64,000 bases of DNA from Halomonas eurihalina (GCF_008274785.1 NZ_VTPU01000002.1:183426-247425), one strand, 5' to 3'; counted from the stretch's first letter, positions 1 through 9,392 are shown. Translations and numbers: made by a program. Notes: generated by a model from the letters alone, not told the origin.

Positions 1-624
1 GAACCGCTGGTGCCGGGGCAGCGCTATCGGGTACGAGTGGCGCTCAAGCATATTGCCCAGCAGTTTCCCGCCGGCCATGCCATCCGCCTGTCGTTGTCCA
101 CCAGCTACTGGCCGTTGGCCTGGCCGGCGCCGCGTCCGGTCATGCTGACCCTGTGCCCCGGGCGCAGCCGGCTCATTCTGCCGATGCGAACGCCGCGCCC
201 GTCCGAGGAAGCAGGCCTTCCCGACTTCCCCGAGCCGGAGGGCGCGCCGCCGATCGCCAAGACCCTGCTCCAGCCCACTCGGGAGAGCTGGCGGGTGATC
301 CGTGACCTGGCCCACGACCAGACCACCCTCGAGGTGATCAACGACGAGGGGCGCTACCGGCTCGACGATATCGACCTGGAGATCGCCGCCCGGGTCACCG
401 AGCGCTACCGCTACGCCTACGGCAGCTACGACAGCGTCAGCGGCTGGACCGAGTGGGAGCGCAGTTTCCGCCGTGACGACTGGGAGGTGCGCACCCTGAC
501 CCGGACTCTGATGACCTGCGACGCCGACAATTTCCGGCTGCGCGCTACCCTGGATGCCTGGGAAGGCGAGACCCGGATCTACGCCCAGACCTGGGACGAG
601 ACGATTCCGCGGGATCTGGTATAG
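1..624 (+). CDS. CocE/NonD family hydrolase, C-terminal fragment
   Basis: This is the last 207 codons of a gene that begins before the window; the frame is open from base 1. The first ~55 residues match the C-terminal jelly-roll (PepX_C-like) domain of CocE/NonD and peptidase S15 hydrolases: a PLVPGQRYRVRV strand, then a stretch ending in SLSTSYWPLAWPAP. Family members are alpha/beta hydrolases acting on esters, acyl-peptides or Xaa-Pro peptides. The catalytic domain is outside the window, so the substrate cannot be inferred. The gene stops at a TAG about 90 bp before the next transporter gene, on the same strand. Confidence 0.75.
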   Translation, partial: EPLVPGQRYRVRVALKHIAQQFPAGHAIRLSLSTSYWPLAWPAPRPVMLTLCPGRSRLILPMRTPRPSEEAGLPDFPEPEGAPPIAKTLLQPTRESWRVIRDLAHDQTTLEVINDEGRYRLDDIDLEIAARVTERYRYAYGSYDSVSGWTEWERSFRRDDWEVRTLTRTLMTCDADNFRLRATLDAWEGETRIYAQTWDETIPRDLV

Positions 625-717
625 CGGGCATCTTCACAGGGCATGCGGAGAGGCGGGACGATGGTCGAGGAGGGCGGCGAGCTGCTATCTTGAGCCTTTC
701 TCGACAGGGATGCCCCC

Positions 718-2073
718 ATGAGCGTGACGACCGCCGATGCGGCCGCGAAGCCCTGGGCCTCGCGCAAGGAAATCCTCGGCTGGGCGATGTTCGATTTCGC
801 CAACCAGGCCTATACCCTGCTGATCATCACGGTGGTGTTCGGCGAGCTGTTCACCACGGTGATCGTCGGGGACCGAGGCGATGGCTATCGGCTGGCCAAC
901 TTCCTGTGGAGCCTGGCGCTGGCGATCAGCTATCTGCTGGTGGTGATCACCGGCCCGCTGTGCGGTGCGGTGATGGATTACCGGGCCGACAAGAAGCGGT
1001 TCCTGTTCGCCAGTTACCTGGCCACCATCGGTGCCACCGCCATGCTCTACTTCGTGGCCCCCGGCTACGTGGTGCTGGGACTGGTGCTGATCGTGGTATC
1101 CAACTACGCCTATTCGATGGGCGAGTCCTTCATCGCCGCCTTCTTGCCCGACCTGGGGCCGCCGGAGGCTCTGGGCCGCATTTCGGGCTTCGGCTGGGCG
1201 CTGGGCTACGTGGGTGGGCTCTTTGCCGCCGGCTTCACCCTGGTGGCCCTGGGCGAGGCCACTGCCGATAACTTCGAGCGCATACGCTGGGTAGGGCCCT
1301 TCGCCGCCGGCTTTTTCCTGGTCGCCGCCATTCCCACCTTCCTGTGGCTGCGCGAGCGCGGCACGCCGCAGCCGCCGGGATTGCCCTATCATCGGATCGC
1401 CTGGCAGCGGGTTTCCACGACCCTGCACGATCTGCGTCATTTCCGCGATTTGGCAACCTTCCTGGTCTCCCTGCTGTTCTCCATGGCCGGCGTCTACATC
1501 ATCATCGCCTTCGCCTTCATCTACGGGGCTCAGGTGATCGGCTGGGATGCCGCGATCCGCAATGTCATGTTCATTATCGTCCAGATCACCGCTGCCGCCG
1601 GCGCCCTAGGCTTCGGTGCCATCCAGGACCGCATCGGCACCAAGCTCACCTACCTGATCACCCTGGCGCTGTGGGTCGCGGCGATCGTGGCGATCTGGGC
1701 CACGCCTGAACTCACCGCCTGGCTCAACGCAAACTTCGGCCTCGGTTGGGAGGCGCAGCACCTCTTCCTGGTGGTCGGCTGCCTGGCAGGGCTCAGCCTC
1801 GGCTCGAGCCAGTCCGCCAGCCGTGTCCTGGTGGGATTGTTCTCGCCGCGTCGCAAGTCCGCCGAGTTCTTCGGCTTCTGGGGGCTTGCCAACAAGCTGG
1901 CGGGGGTGTTCGGCATCATTGGCCTGGGACTGCTGCAGTCGGTGGTCGGCCTGCAGGCTTCGATCCTGCTGTGCGCGGCGCTGTTCATCATCGCCATTGT
2001 GATCTGTCTGGGCGTGAGCCAGGCGCGCGGCATGCAGGCGGCGCGCGACTGGGAAGCCCGCAATGGCGGGTGA
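718..2073 (+). CDS. MFS transporter, UMF1/Atg22 family
   Basis: A 451-residue polytopic inner-membrane protein with about twelve hydrophobic segments. The N-terminal GWAMFDFANQAYT (residues ~20-32) is the signature of the UMF1 branch of the major facilitator superfamily, related to the yeast vacuolar effluxer Atg22. A second typical block, RISGFGWALGYVGG, follows in the first half. Length is normal for the family. Bacterial members are annotated as permeases of unknown substrate, and neighbours do not settle the question. It starts at an ATG preceded by only a weak purine-rich ribosome site. It converges with the flavin reductase gene 16 bp downstream. Confidence 0.85.
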   Translation: MSVTTADAAAKPWASRKEILGWAMFDFANQAYTLLIITVVFGELFTTVIVGDRGDGYRLANFLWSLALAISYLLVVITGPLCGAVMDYRADKKRFLFASYLATIGATAMLYFVAPGYVVLGLVLIVVSNYAYSMGESFIAAFLPDLGPPEALGRISGFGWALGYVGGLFAAGFTLVALGEATADNFERIRWVGPFAAGFFLVAAIPTFLWLRERGTPQPPGLPYHRIAWQRVSTTLHDLRHFRDLATFLVSLLFSMAGVYIIIAFAFIYGAQVIGWDAAIRNVMFIIVQITAAAGALGFGAIQDRIGTKLTYLITLALWVAAIVAIWATPELTAWLNANFGLGWEAQHLFLVVGCLAGLSLGSSQSASRVLVGLFSPRRKSAEFFGFWGLANKLAGVFGIIGLGLLQSVVGLQASILLCAALFIIAIVICLGVSQARGMQAARDWEARNGG

Positions 2074-2089
2074 CGTTCGCTCATCCCCC

Positions 2090-2701
2090 TTACCGGGGGC
2101 GCTCGAGCGAGAAGCGGTCGGTGGTGCGGCTGTAGTCGGCACCGGCGAGGCGGCCGATGGGGCGCAGCACCTCGATGTTCACGTGGCGGCCATCCCAGAC
2201 GTCGGCGTCGGCATGTACCACCACGACCTCGGCCAGCACGAGATTGCCCGAGCGCGGGCGGTCGCCAAAGCGGATCACATCGCGTACTCGGCAGCCGAAG
2301 GCCAGCGGTGCCTCGCCGATGCGCGGAACCTGTAATCCCGGCATGGCGGTCTTGGTCAGGCCGGCATGCAGGAACTCGTCATCGCTGCGGGGCAGGCTGG
2401 CGCTGGTGGCATTGAGCGGCTCGGCCAGTGCTTCTCCGCCGATATGCACCACGCATTCCGCCACTTCGTCGAGGTTGTGCAGGGTATCCTTGGCCGCGCC
2501 CTGGCCGTCCAGCAGTGGCGAGAAGGCCAGCACGGGCGGGTCGACGCTGGCCACGTTGAAGAACGAGAAGGGGGCCAGGTTGGCGTTGCCGGCTGAGTCC
2601 AGGGTCGAGACCCAGGCGATGGGCCGCGGCGCGATGGCGCCCGAGAACAATCGGTAGAGGAGGTCGGCGCCGAGTTCGCTGGCCTTCCGGGTATCTGACA
2701 T
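2090..2701 (-). CDS. Flavin reductase family protein (FMN-binding split barrel)
   Basis: A 203-residue protein with the flavin reductase-like split-barrel pattern. PRPIAWVSTLD near residue 26 and NLAPFSFFNVAS near residue 40 form the FMN-binding face. These proteins are cytoplasmic, bind FMN and often reduce flavin with NAD(P)H for a partner oxygenase. No oxygenase is adjacent, so the role is open. It is divergently transcribed from the retropepsin gene, and the 115-bp gap must hold both promoters. It converges on the MFS gene. Confidence 0.85.
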   Translation of the reverse strand: MSDTRKASELGADLLYRLFSGAIAPRPIAWVSTLDSAGNANLAPFSFFNVASVDPPVLAFSPLLDGQGAAKDTLHNLDEVAECVVHIGGEALAEPLNATSASLPRSDDEFLHAGLTKTAMPGLQVPRIGEAPLAFGCRVRDVIRFGDRPRSGNLVLAEVVVVHADADVWDGRHVNIEVLRPIGRLAGADYSRTTDRFSLERPR

Positions 2702-2816
2702 GTCGGTCTCCGCGACGGTGGAAAGCCCTCATCCCAGCATGGGCCACGCCCCGGGTCCAGTGTCATAGTGATGGGGGCGCTCATCGTGTCGGGGTAGCAA
2801 GGGCCGAGGAGGAATC

Positions 2817-3347
2817 GTGGGGAACGAGCAACGCGAGGTGAGGCGATTCGGTCTCGGCATGATGCTGTTGTTCTGGGCGCTGTTGCTGGGACTCGGCACC
2901 TGGTGGCTGCAGGGCATGCTGGAGCGCCGGGAGAATCCGAATGCCCATCTGGTCAATATCGAAGCCGGCGAGACGCTGACGCTCGAGCGCAACGCCTCGG
3001 GGCATTTCGTCGCCACCGGGCGCATCAATGGCGAGCCGGTGCCCTTCCTGCTGGATACCGGCGCCACCTTCGTGGCGGTGTCCGGCTCTCTGGCCGAGCG
3101 ACTCGACCTGGAGCGTCAGGGCGAGGCCTGGTTCGCCACGGCCAATGGTCGGGCGCGAGGCCATCTGACCACTCTCGACACGGTCAGCCTGGGCGGTCTG
3201 ACCGCTCGGGAAGTTCGCGGCTCCATCAGCAACGGATTGCCGGGCAACAAGGCCCTGCTGGGCATGAGTTACCTGGGGCGCTTCGATATTGCGATCAGCG
3301 GAGACCGGCTGACCCTGCGGGTGCCGTCCGACGCCTCCTCGGAATAG
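2817..3347 (+). CDS. Retropepsin-like aspartic protease, membrane-anchored
   Basis: A 176-residue protein with one transmembrane segment (about residues 12-33) followed by a periplasmic retropepsin-like domain. The active-site motif is D80-T-G in FLLDTGATFVAVSG, and a later GMSYLGRF block matches the clan AA family seen in many proteobacteria (TIGR02281 type). Such enzymes have a single Asp-Thr-Gly and must dimerise to be active. The start is a GTG with a strong AGGAGG about 6 bp upstream. The FAN1-like gene follows 33 bp downstream on the same strand. Substrate unknown. Confidence 0.8.
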   Translation: MGNEQREVRRFGLGMMLLFWALLLGLGTWWLQGMLERRENPNAHLVNIEAGETLTLERNASGHFVATGRINGEPVPFLLDTGATFVAVSGSLAERLDLERQGEAWFATANGRARGHLTTLDTVSLGGLTAREVRGSISNGLPGNKALLGMSYLGRFDIAISGDRLTLRVPSDASSE

Positions 3348-3380
3348 GGCAGGTCGTGGCGAGCCTGTTATCATGTACGT

Positions 3381-5060
3381 ATGAACAGTGCTTCCTCCAC
3401 TGAGGGCGTCTCGGCGTCCCTCGATGACCCGCGCTACTACCTGAGCAACTTTCAGTTCGTGCTGGACTGGGTTGCGGTACGGCACGACGACCTGCTGGAC
3501 GATGCCGAGCGGGCCTTCCTCGAGTCCTTTCCCCGGTTGCCGATGGCGTCCCGGGCCTTGCTGGTGCGCATGGTGATGCGCCGGGGCGAGGTCTTTCGGT
3601 ACTCGAGGCTCGAATATGCCGAGATCGGCGCGGTGGAGGCGGCCCTGGCGCCGCTGCTGGAAGCTGGCTTCGTCGAGGACGATCCCGCGTGTGATGTCGG
3701 GGAACTGTTTCGCCAGTTGCGCCTGTCCGAACTGCGTCAGGCATTGGCCGGGGAGATCGCCGCGGCCGGTCTATCGCGTTCGCTTGGCAAGGCGGTGCTG
3801 CGGGAGGCGCTGGAAGCGCGGCTGACCGACCCGCTCCCGCTGACCGAGTGGTGGCCCGAGGCCCCGGATCGCCTGGTGCGTCTGACGGTGATGCCGCTGT
3901 GCGACCGGCTGCGCCTGATGTTCTTCGGCAACCTGCGCCAGGACTGGGCGGAGTTCGTGCTGGCCGAGCTGGGTGTGCAGCGCTTCGAGACGGTGCCCTT
4001 CGATGTCGACTCGCGGGCGTTCGGCTGCCGCGAGGAAGTCGAGGATTACGTCTTCCTGCATCGGCTGCGCGAGCGTCTCGACGAGGGTGAGTGCCCGCTG
4101 GCGCTGGGTGAGCACCTGGGCGAAACACCGGCGCGCAATACCTGGCTGGCAAGCCGGCGAGCGAGACTGCTGGTGCGTCTGGGGCGGGAAGCCGAGCGCC
4201 GCGGCGAAGGCGAGGTGGCCCTGTCGTATTACGCCCGGTCCGGGGATGGCGAAGGGCGCATTCGTCGGCTGCGCCTGCTGGAACGACGCGGTGAGCACGA
4301 GCGGGCACATGCCTTGCTTGAGCAGGCGGTCCCGGTCGGCGAATACGAGGCCCAGGCCCTGTCGCGCCTGCGACCGAGGCTGTGTCGTCGACTCGGGCTG
4401 GCGCCGCCCTCTCCGTCGCCCGAGTCACGCCCCAGGCGCTTCGACCTGGTGTTGACGCCCCATGCCGGCGGGGTGGAGCTGGCCGTGGCCGAGCATCTCG
4501 CCAGCCCCGAGGCGCCGGTCCATTTCGTGGAGAACGCCCTGATCTGCGGGTTGTTCGGCCTGTTGTGCTGGGAGGTCATCTTCGCGCCCTTGCCCGGCGC
4601 CTTCTTCCATCCCTTCCAGGCCGGGCCGGCGGACCTGGGGCGCGAGGACTTCGTGGCCCGCCGCCGCGGACGCTTCGAGGCTTGCCTGGCCGAGCTGGAC
4701 GACGGGCGCTATCGACGTAGCATCCTCGACCGTTGGCACGCCAAGCATGGTCTGGCCGCGGTCTTCGTCGACTGGGAGCGGTTACCGCTGCCGCTGGTCG
4801 AGCTCGCCCTGGCGCGTTTGCCGGCGGCGCATCTGCGTGCCTGCTTCGAGCGCTTGTTGGCCGATCCCCTGGCGAACCGTTCCGGGCTGCCCGACCTGAT
4901 CCAGTTCCTGCCCGACGCCGAGTCGCCGAGGTATCGCCTCATCGAAGTCAAAGGACCGGGCGATCGCCTCCAGGACAACCAGCGTCGCTGGCTGAGCTTC
5001 TTTCAGGCACGGGGCATTCCGGCGGCGGTGTGCCATGTCGCCTGGCGGGAGACGTCATGA
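3381..5060 (+). CDS. FAN1-type VRR-NUC nuclease
   Basis: A 559-residue protein. The C-terminal ~60 residues are a VRR-NUC PD-(D/E)XK nuclease domain: D505 in GLPDLIQF, then E522-V-K524 in LIEVKGPGD, followed by the conserved LQDNQRRW. The N-terminal region resembles bacterial FAN1, and the centre is helical and TPR-like (ALSYYARSGD). FAN1 nucleases cleave flap-type DNA and help remove interstrand crosslinks. The stop codon overlaps the start of the next helicase gene (ATGA), so the two are probably translated as a unit and act together. Domain assignment is direct from the motifs; the crosslink-repair role is inferred from the family. Confidence 0.88.
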   Translation: MNSASSTEGVSASLDDPRYYLSNFQFVLDWVAVRHDDLLDDAERAFLESFPRLPMASRALLVRMVMRRGEVFRYSRLEYAEIGAVEAALAPLLEAGFVEDDPACDVGELFRQLRLSELRQALAGEIAAAGLSRSLGKAVLREALEARLTDPLPLTEWWPEAPDRLVRLTVMPLCDRLRLMFFGNLRQDWAEFVLAELGVQRFETVPFDVDSRAFGCREEVEDYVFLHRLRERLDEGECPLALGEHLGETPARNTWLASRRARLLVRLGREAERRGEGEVALSYYARSGDGEGRIRRLRLLERRGEHERAHALLEQAVPVGEYEAQALSRLRPRLCRRLGLAPPSPSPESRPRRFDLVLTPHAGGVELAVAEHLASPEAPVHFVENALICGLFGLLCWEVIFAPLPGAFFHPFQAGPADLGREDFVARRRGRFEACLAELDDGRYRRSILDRWHAKHGLAAVFVDWERLPLPLVELALARLPAAHLRACFERLLADPLANRSGLPDLIQFLPDAESPRYRLIEVKGPGDRLQDNQRRWLSFFQARGIPAAVCHVAWRETS

Positions 5061-7330
5061 CGACGTGCGAGACCGGCGACGGTTACCGGGTGGCGGTACG
5101 TGCCCTGTGCGAGTTCACCGCCCGCCAGGGCGATCTGGATCATCGTTTCACGCCCGCGCCCAGCGCTCGCGAGGGCATCGAGGGGCACGCCCGGGTGGTT
5201 GCCCGGCGCGGCGATACGTATCGGCCCGAGGTGGCGGTGTCGGGCCGGGTGGAGGGCCTGATCGTCGGCGGGCGTGCCGATGGCTTCGATCCGCATCTGC
5301 GGCGCGTCGAGGAGATCAAGACACACCGTGGCGATCTCTCGCGCATGGGCGACAACCAGCGCGCCCTGCATTGGGCGCAGGTCTCGGCCTATGGCGCCTT
5401 GCTGTGCGAGGCTGAAGAGCTGACGCGGGTGACGCTGGCGCTGGTCTATCTGGATGTCGTCACCGGCGCCGAGACGCTGCTGACCCGGGAGGCCGAGGCC
5501 GGCGAGCTTCTCGACTTCCTGGCGGAACTGTGTCGGCGTTTCCGGGCCTGGGCGGAGTGCGAGGCGAGGCACCGCGAGCGGCGCGACACGGCACTCGCTG
5601 AACTCGCCTTTCCCCACGACGATTTTCGGCCCGGGCAGCGCGGGCTCGCCGAGGACGTCTACCGGGCCGCGGCGAGTGGCCGTTGCCTGTTGGCCGAGGC
5701 GCCCACTGGCATCGGCAAGACGCTGGGGGCGCTGTATCCCAGCCTGATGGCCATGCCGCGTCGTCACATCGACCGGCTGGCCTTTCTGACCATGAAAACG
5801 CCGGGACGGCGGCTGGCACTGGATGCCCTGTCGGCGCTCGGCGCCGAGGCCAGAGATGAGACGCGCCTGCCGTTGCGGGTGCTGGAACTGGTGGCTCGCG
5901 ACAAGGCCTGCGAGCATCCGGATCGTGCCTGCCATGGCGAGTCCTGTCCGCTGGCACGCGGTTTCTATGATCGACTGCCCGAGGCACGCCAGGCTGCGGT
6001 CGAGCGTGGCTGGCTGGACCGTGACGCTCTGCGCGAACTGGCGCTGGAGCATGGCGTCTGTCCCTATTATCTGGGCCAGGAACTCACGCGCTGGTGCGAT
6101 GTGCTGGTCGGTGACGTCAATCACTACTTCGACGACGGCGCCTTGCTGCACGGCCTCGCCCAGGCCAATGACTGGCGGCTGGCACTGCTGGTGGACGAGG
6201 CCCACAACCTGGTGGAGCGGGCGCGGGGCATGTACAGCGCCGGCCTGTCCCAGAAGCGGCTCAACCGGCTGCACCGCGAGGCACCACCGGCACTGCAACG
6301 CTCCCTGGGGCGATGGGTGCGTCGCTGGCGGGATCTGCTGCGCGACATGCCGGAGACCGAATGGCAGGCCCTGGCGGCGGTGCCCGACGGCTGGCTCGGT
6401 GCCTTGCAGGGAACTGTCTCGGCGATCGGCGACTATCTGGCCGAATACCCCGATGGCGGCGATCCGGCTCTGCGCGACTTCCTGTTCGAGGCGCTGGCCT
6501 TCGCCCGGTTGGCGGAGCGCTTCGGCGATCATTCCCTCTGCGAACTGCGGCGCAACGGCCGTGGCCAGGCGGAGCTGGGCATTCGCAATCTGGTGCCGGC
6601 GGATTTCCTGGCGCCGCGTTTCGCTGCGGTGCACTCGACGGTGCTGTTCTCCGCGACCCTGAGCCCGCCCGAATATCATCGCGACCTGCTGGGGCTACCG
6701 GCCGACAGCGTGGTGCGCCGGGTCGCCTCACCCTTCGACGCCGAACAACTGGAAGTGCGCTGTCGCACCGATATCTCGACCCGCCTCAAGGATCGCGAGG
6801 CCTCACTGGCGCCGATCGTCGACGAACTGGCCGGGCAGTACCGCCGATGGCCGGGACATTATCTGGCCTTCTTCAGCAGCTTCGCCTACCTCGAGTCGGC
6901 CCGGGCGCGGCTCGAAGCCGAGCATCCGGAGGTGCCGGTGAGGGCTCAGCGGCGCGGCATGAGCGAGTCGGAGCGCGAGGCCTTCCTGGCCGACTTCGCT
7001 CCCGGCGGCAGCGGCATCGCCTTCGCGGTGCTCGGCGGGGCCTTCGCCGAGGGCATCGACCTGCCGGGCGAGCGGCTGGTGGGGGCCTTCGTCGTCACCC
7101 TGGGGCTGCCGCCTTTCGATCCGATCAACGAGGCGCTCAAGCAGCGGCTTCAGGCCCGTTTCGGGCGTGGCGACGATTACGCCTACCGGGTGCCGGGGAT
7201 GATCAAGGTGGTGCAGGCCGCCGGACGGGTGATTCGCGGCCCCGGCGACCGGGGCGTGGTGGTGCTGATGGACGACCGCTTCGCGCGGCGGGAAAATCGG
7301 GCGTTGTTACCGGATTGGTGGCAGGTCTAG
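5057..7330 (+). CDS. PD-(D/E)XK nuclease fused to XPD/DinG-type Fe-S DNA helicase
   Basis: A 757-residue protein starting at the ATG that overlaps the FAN1 stop. Residues ~1-190 look like a RecB/Cas4-type nuclease: H44, D75 in GGRADGF and E86-I-K88. The rest is a superfamily 2 helicase of the XPD/DinG class. It has Walker A K221 in APTGIGKT, an iron-sulphur cysteine set C285, C292, C297 and C335, and a DEAH box at residues 380-383. Late motifs include the VQAAGRVIRG block. An open frame extends about 108 codons further upstream, but that stretch lies inside the FAN1 gene and has the wrong composition. A cytoplasmic DNA-repair function with FAN1 is inferred. Confidence 0.88.
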   Translation: MTTCETGDGYRVAVRALCEFTARQGDLDHRFTPAPSAREGIEGHARVVARRGDTYRPEVAVSGRVEGLIVGGRADGFDPHLRRVEEIKTHRGDLSRMGDNQRALHWAQVSAYGALLCEAEELTRVTLALVYLDVVTGAETLLTREAEAGELLDFLAELCRRFRAWAECEARHRERRDTALAELAFPHDDFRPGQRGLAEDVYRAAASGRCLLAEAPTGIGKTLGALYPSLMAMPRRHIDRLAFLTMKTPGRRLALDALSALGAEARDETRLPLRVLELVARDKACEHPDRACHGESCPLARGFYDRLPEARQAAVERGWLDRDALRELALEHGVCPYYLGQELTRWCDVLVGDVNHYFDDGALLHGLAQANDWRLALLVDEAHNLVERARGMYSAGLSQKRLNRLHREAPPALQRSLGRWVRRWRDLLRDMPETEWQALAAVPDGWLGALQGTVSAIGDYLAEYPDGGDPALRDFLFEALAFARLAERFGDHSLCELRRNGRGQAELGIRNLVPADFLAPRFAAVHSTVLFSATLSPPEYHRDLLGLPADSVVRRVASPFDAEQLEVRCRTDISTRLKDREASLAPIVDELAGQYRRWPGHYLAFFSSFAYLESARARLEAEHPEVPVRAQRRGMSESEREAFLADFAPGGSGIAFAVLGGAFAEGIDLPGERLVGAFVVTLGLPPFDPINEALKQRLQARFGRGDDYAYRVPGMIKVVQAAGRVIRGPGDRGVVVLMDDRFARRENRALLPDWWQV

Positions 7331-7333
7331 TTG

Positions 7334-7537
7334 ACGGGCTACGGGCTACGACGTGTCAGTATCCTGCTCGCCACTCGCCACTCGCCACTCGCCACTCGCC
7401 ACTCGCCACTCGCCACTCGCCACTCGCCTTCCTCCTTACCTCTTACCTCTTACCTCTTACCTCTTACCTCTTACCTCTTACCTCTTATCCCTCACCTCTT
7501 ACCTCTTACCTCTTATCCCTCACCTCTTACCCCTTCA
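7334..7537. repeat. Compound heptanucleotide tandem arrays
   Basis: Three different 7-bp units follow one another between convergent genes. ACGGGCT occurs about 2.4 times (7334-7350), CTCGCCA about 9 times (7367-7428) and CTCTTAC about 13 times (7440-7530). The last array includes variant units CTCTTAT and CCCTCAC that themselves recur in order. The array begins just after the helicase stop codon and runs into the stop codon of the antiporter gene on the other strand. Open frames cross it in several frames but have no coding character. Confidence 0.9.
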
Positions 7538-9364
7538 ATAATGCGTATCTCGCGTCTCGGTGATCGGCGCTGGTGCCTCGGTGACCACGTCTTCGTCGGC
7601 TTCGAACAACTCCTCCAGCTCCTTGGCGGCCTGCTGTGCGGTCTGGATCTGCTGGGCCTCGTCGCCGAAGGTTTCTGTCTGACGCATCAGGGTCGTTGTA
7701 TCGTGGTGGCGGAAGGTGTCCACGGTGTGCTGCGCGTGTTGGCGCTCGATGCCGAGCGCGACCAGCACCTCCCGGGTCAGCTCGAGACTGGCCGGCAGCA
7801 GGTCGCGGACGATGTCCTGAACGCCGGCGCGCATCAGCAATTGGGCGTGATGGCGATTGCGGGCGCGGGCGAACAGGCGCAGTTTCGGGAAGCGTCGCTG
7901 GACGCGCTGGACGATGCGCAGAGAGGTCTCGACATCCGAGATGGCGACCACCAGGATGCGGGCGCGGTCGGCGCCGGCGGCCTCCAGCAGGTCGAGTCGA
8001 GAGGCGTCGCCGAAGTAGATCTCGTTGCCGTAGCGGCGCACGAAGGCAACGTGCTCGGCGTTGATGTCGAGGATGGTGTAGGGGATGTGCAGCCCCTGCA
8101 GCGTACGGCCGATGACCTGGCCGAAGCGGCCGAACCCGGCGATGATGATCTGCGCTGAGGTGTCGGCGGGCTGGTCGTATTCGCGCTTCGGTGCGGGCGG
8201 TGCGAACCGTGGACGAACCAGCCGGGTGTGGAGCTGGAAGAGCACCGGCGTGGCAGCCATCGACAGCGAAACCACCAGCACCAGCAGTCCGACCAGATCA
8301 GGGGCCAGCAGGGCGGCGGCGCCAGCGGCGGTGAGCAGCACGAAGGCGAATTCGCCGCCCTGGGACAGCAGCACGCCGAGATTCAAGGCGTCTCGCCAAC
8401 TGGTGCCGTAGGCACGGGAGGCAATCATTACGCTGGCCCACTTGGCCACCAGTAGCAGCGCGGTGAGGCCGAGCACCAGGCCGGGGCGTTCGCCCAGCAG
8501 GCCGATCTGGGCGGTCATGCCCACGGCCATGAAGAACAGCCCCAGCAACAGGCCGCGGAAGGGCTCGATATCGGCCTCGATGCTGTGCCGGTACTCGGAG
8601 TCGGCCAGCAGTACACCGGCGATGAAGGCGCCGAGCGCCATGGACAGGCCAGCCAGCTCCATCGACAGGGCGGCGCCGATCACCACCAGCAGGGAGGTGC
8701 CGGCGAATACCTGCCGGCTGCGCGTGGCGGCGGCGAAGCGAAACAGTGGCCGCAGCAAGTGGCGACCGCCGACGATCAGGGCGATGAAGGCACCCACGCC
8801 GATCAGCGTATCGCGCAGCATGACACCCCAGCCGTCCGTCATGACGACACTGCCGGCCAGCAGCGGAATGGCGGCCAGTACCGGAATCGCCGCCATGTCC
8901 TGAAACAGCAGCAGCGCGAAGCCGAGCCGGCCGTGGCGGGTGGTCAGCTCGCCCTTTTCGCCGAGCAGTTGCAGCACCAGGGGCGTGGAGCATAGCCCCA
9001 GGCTGAAACCCACCACCAGGGCGGGGGCCGGTGACAGCCCCAGCATCAGGGCGAGACCGCCCAGGACCAGGCTGGTGATCAGCATCTGCAGACCGCCGAA
9101 CCCGAATACCGGCTTGCGCATCAGCTTGAGGCGTGACGGCTTGAGTTCCAGGCCGATCACGAACAGCAGGAAGACGATGCCGACCTCGGAGAACTGCAGT
9201 ACCGCCTCGGCATCGGGCACCAGGCCCAGCACCGAGGGCCCGATGACGACGCCGGCGATCAGGTAGCCGAGAACCTCGCCGAGCCCCAGGCGCTTGACCA
9301 GTGGCACGATCAGCACGGCGGCGGCGAGGAAGATCAGACAGTTGTAGAGCAGGTCGATGGCCAC
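7535..9364 (-). CDS. KefB/KefC-type cation:proton antiporter (CPA2 family)
   Basis: A 609-residue inner-membrane protein. About twelve transmembrane helices form the Na/H-exchanger domain, with motifs such as EVLGYLIAGVVIGPSVLG. A cytoplasmic TrkA-N domain follows, with its nucleotide-binding GFGRFGQVIG and GDASRLDLLEAAGA. The tail is acidic and coiled. KefB and KefC proteins export K+ under electrophile stress and are gated by glutathione adducts; the gating ligand here is unknown. The chosen start is a GTG with GGAG 8 bp upstream. An ATG 18 codons earlier lacks a site and lies in spacer. It is the last gene of the six-gene minus-strand run. Confidence 0.88.
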   Translation of the reverse strand: MAIDLLYNCLIFLAAAVLIVPLVKRLGLGEVLGYLIAGVVIGPSVLGLVPDAEAVLQFSEVGIVFLLFVIGLELKPSRLKLMRKPVFGFGGLQMLITSLVLGGLALMLGLSPAPALVVGFSLGLCSTPLVLQLLGEKGELTTRHGRLGFALLLFQDMAAIPVLAAIPLLAGSVVMTDGWGVMLRDTLIGVGAFIALIVGGRHLLRPLFRFAAATRSRQVFAGTSLLVVIGAALSMELAGLSMALGAFIAGVLLADSEYRHSIEADIEPFRGLLLGLFFMAVGMTAQIGLLGERPGLVLGLTALLLVAKWASVMIASRAYGTSWRDALNLGVLLSQGGEFAFVLLTAAGAAALLAPDLVGLLVLVVSLSMAATPVLFQLHTRLVRPRFAPPAPKREYDQPADTSAQIIIAGFGRFGQVIGRTLQGLHIPYTILDINAEHVAFVRRYGNEIYFGDASRLDLLEAAGADRARILVVAISDVETSLRIVQRVQRRFPKLRLFARARNRHHAQLLMRAGVQDIVRDLLPASLELTREVLVALGIERQHAQHTVDTFRHHDTTTLMRQTETFGDEAQQIQTAQQAAKELEELFEADEDVVTEAPAPITETRDTHY

Positions 9365-9392
9365 GTGATCACTCCGTCGATGGGGCTGGCAT

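Noticed and set aside
4733..5056. A 108-codon N-terminal extension of the nuclease-helicase
   Set aside because: It lies wholly inside the FAN1 gene in another frame; the ATGA overlap at 5057 is the natural start.
5003..6679. A 558-codon minus-strand frame opposite the helicase
   Set aside because: Shadow of the helicase gene, with no motifs or ribosome site.
7367..7530. Possible CRISPR array
   Set aside because: The repeats are directly abutting 7-bp units without spacers, and no cas genes are in the window.
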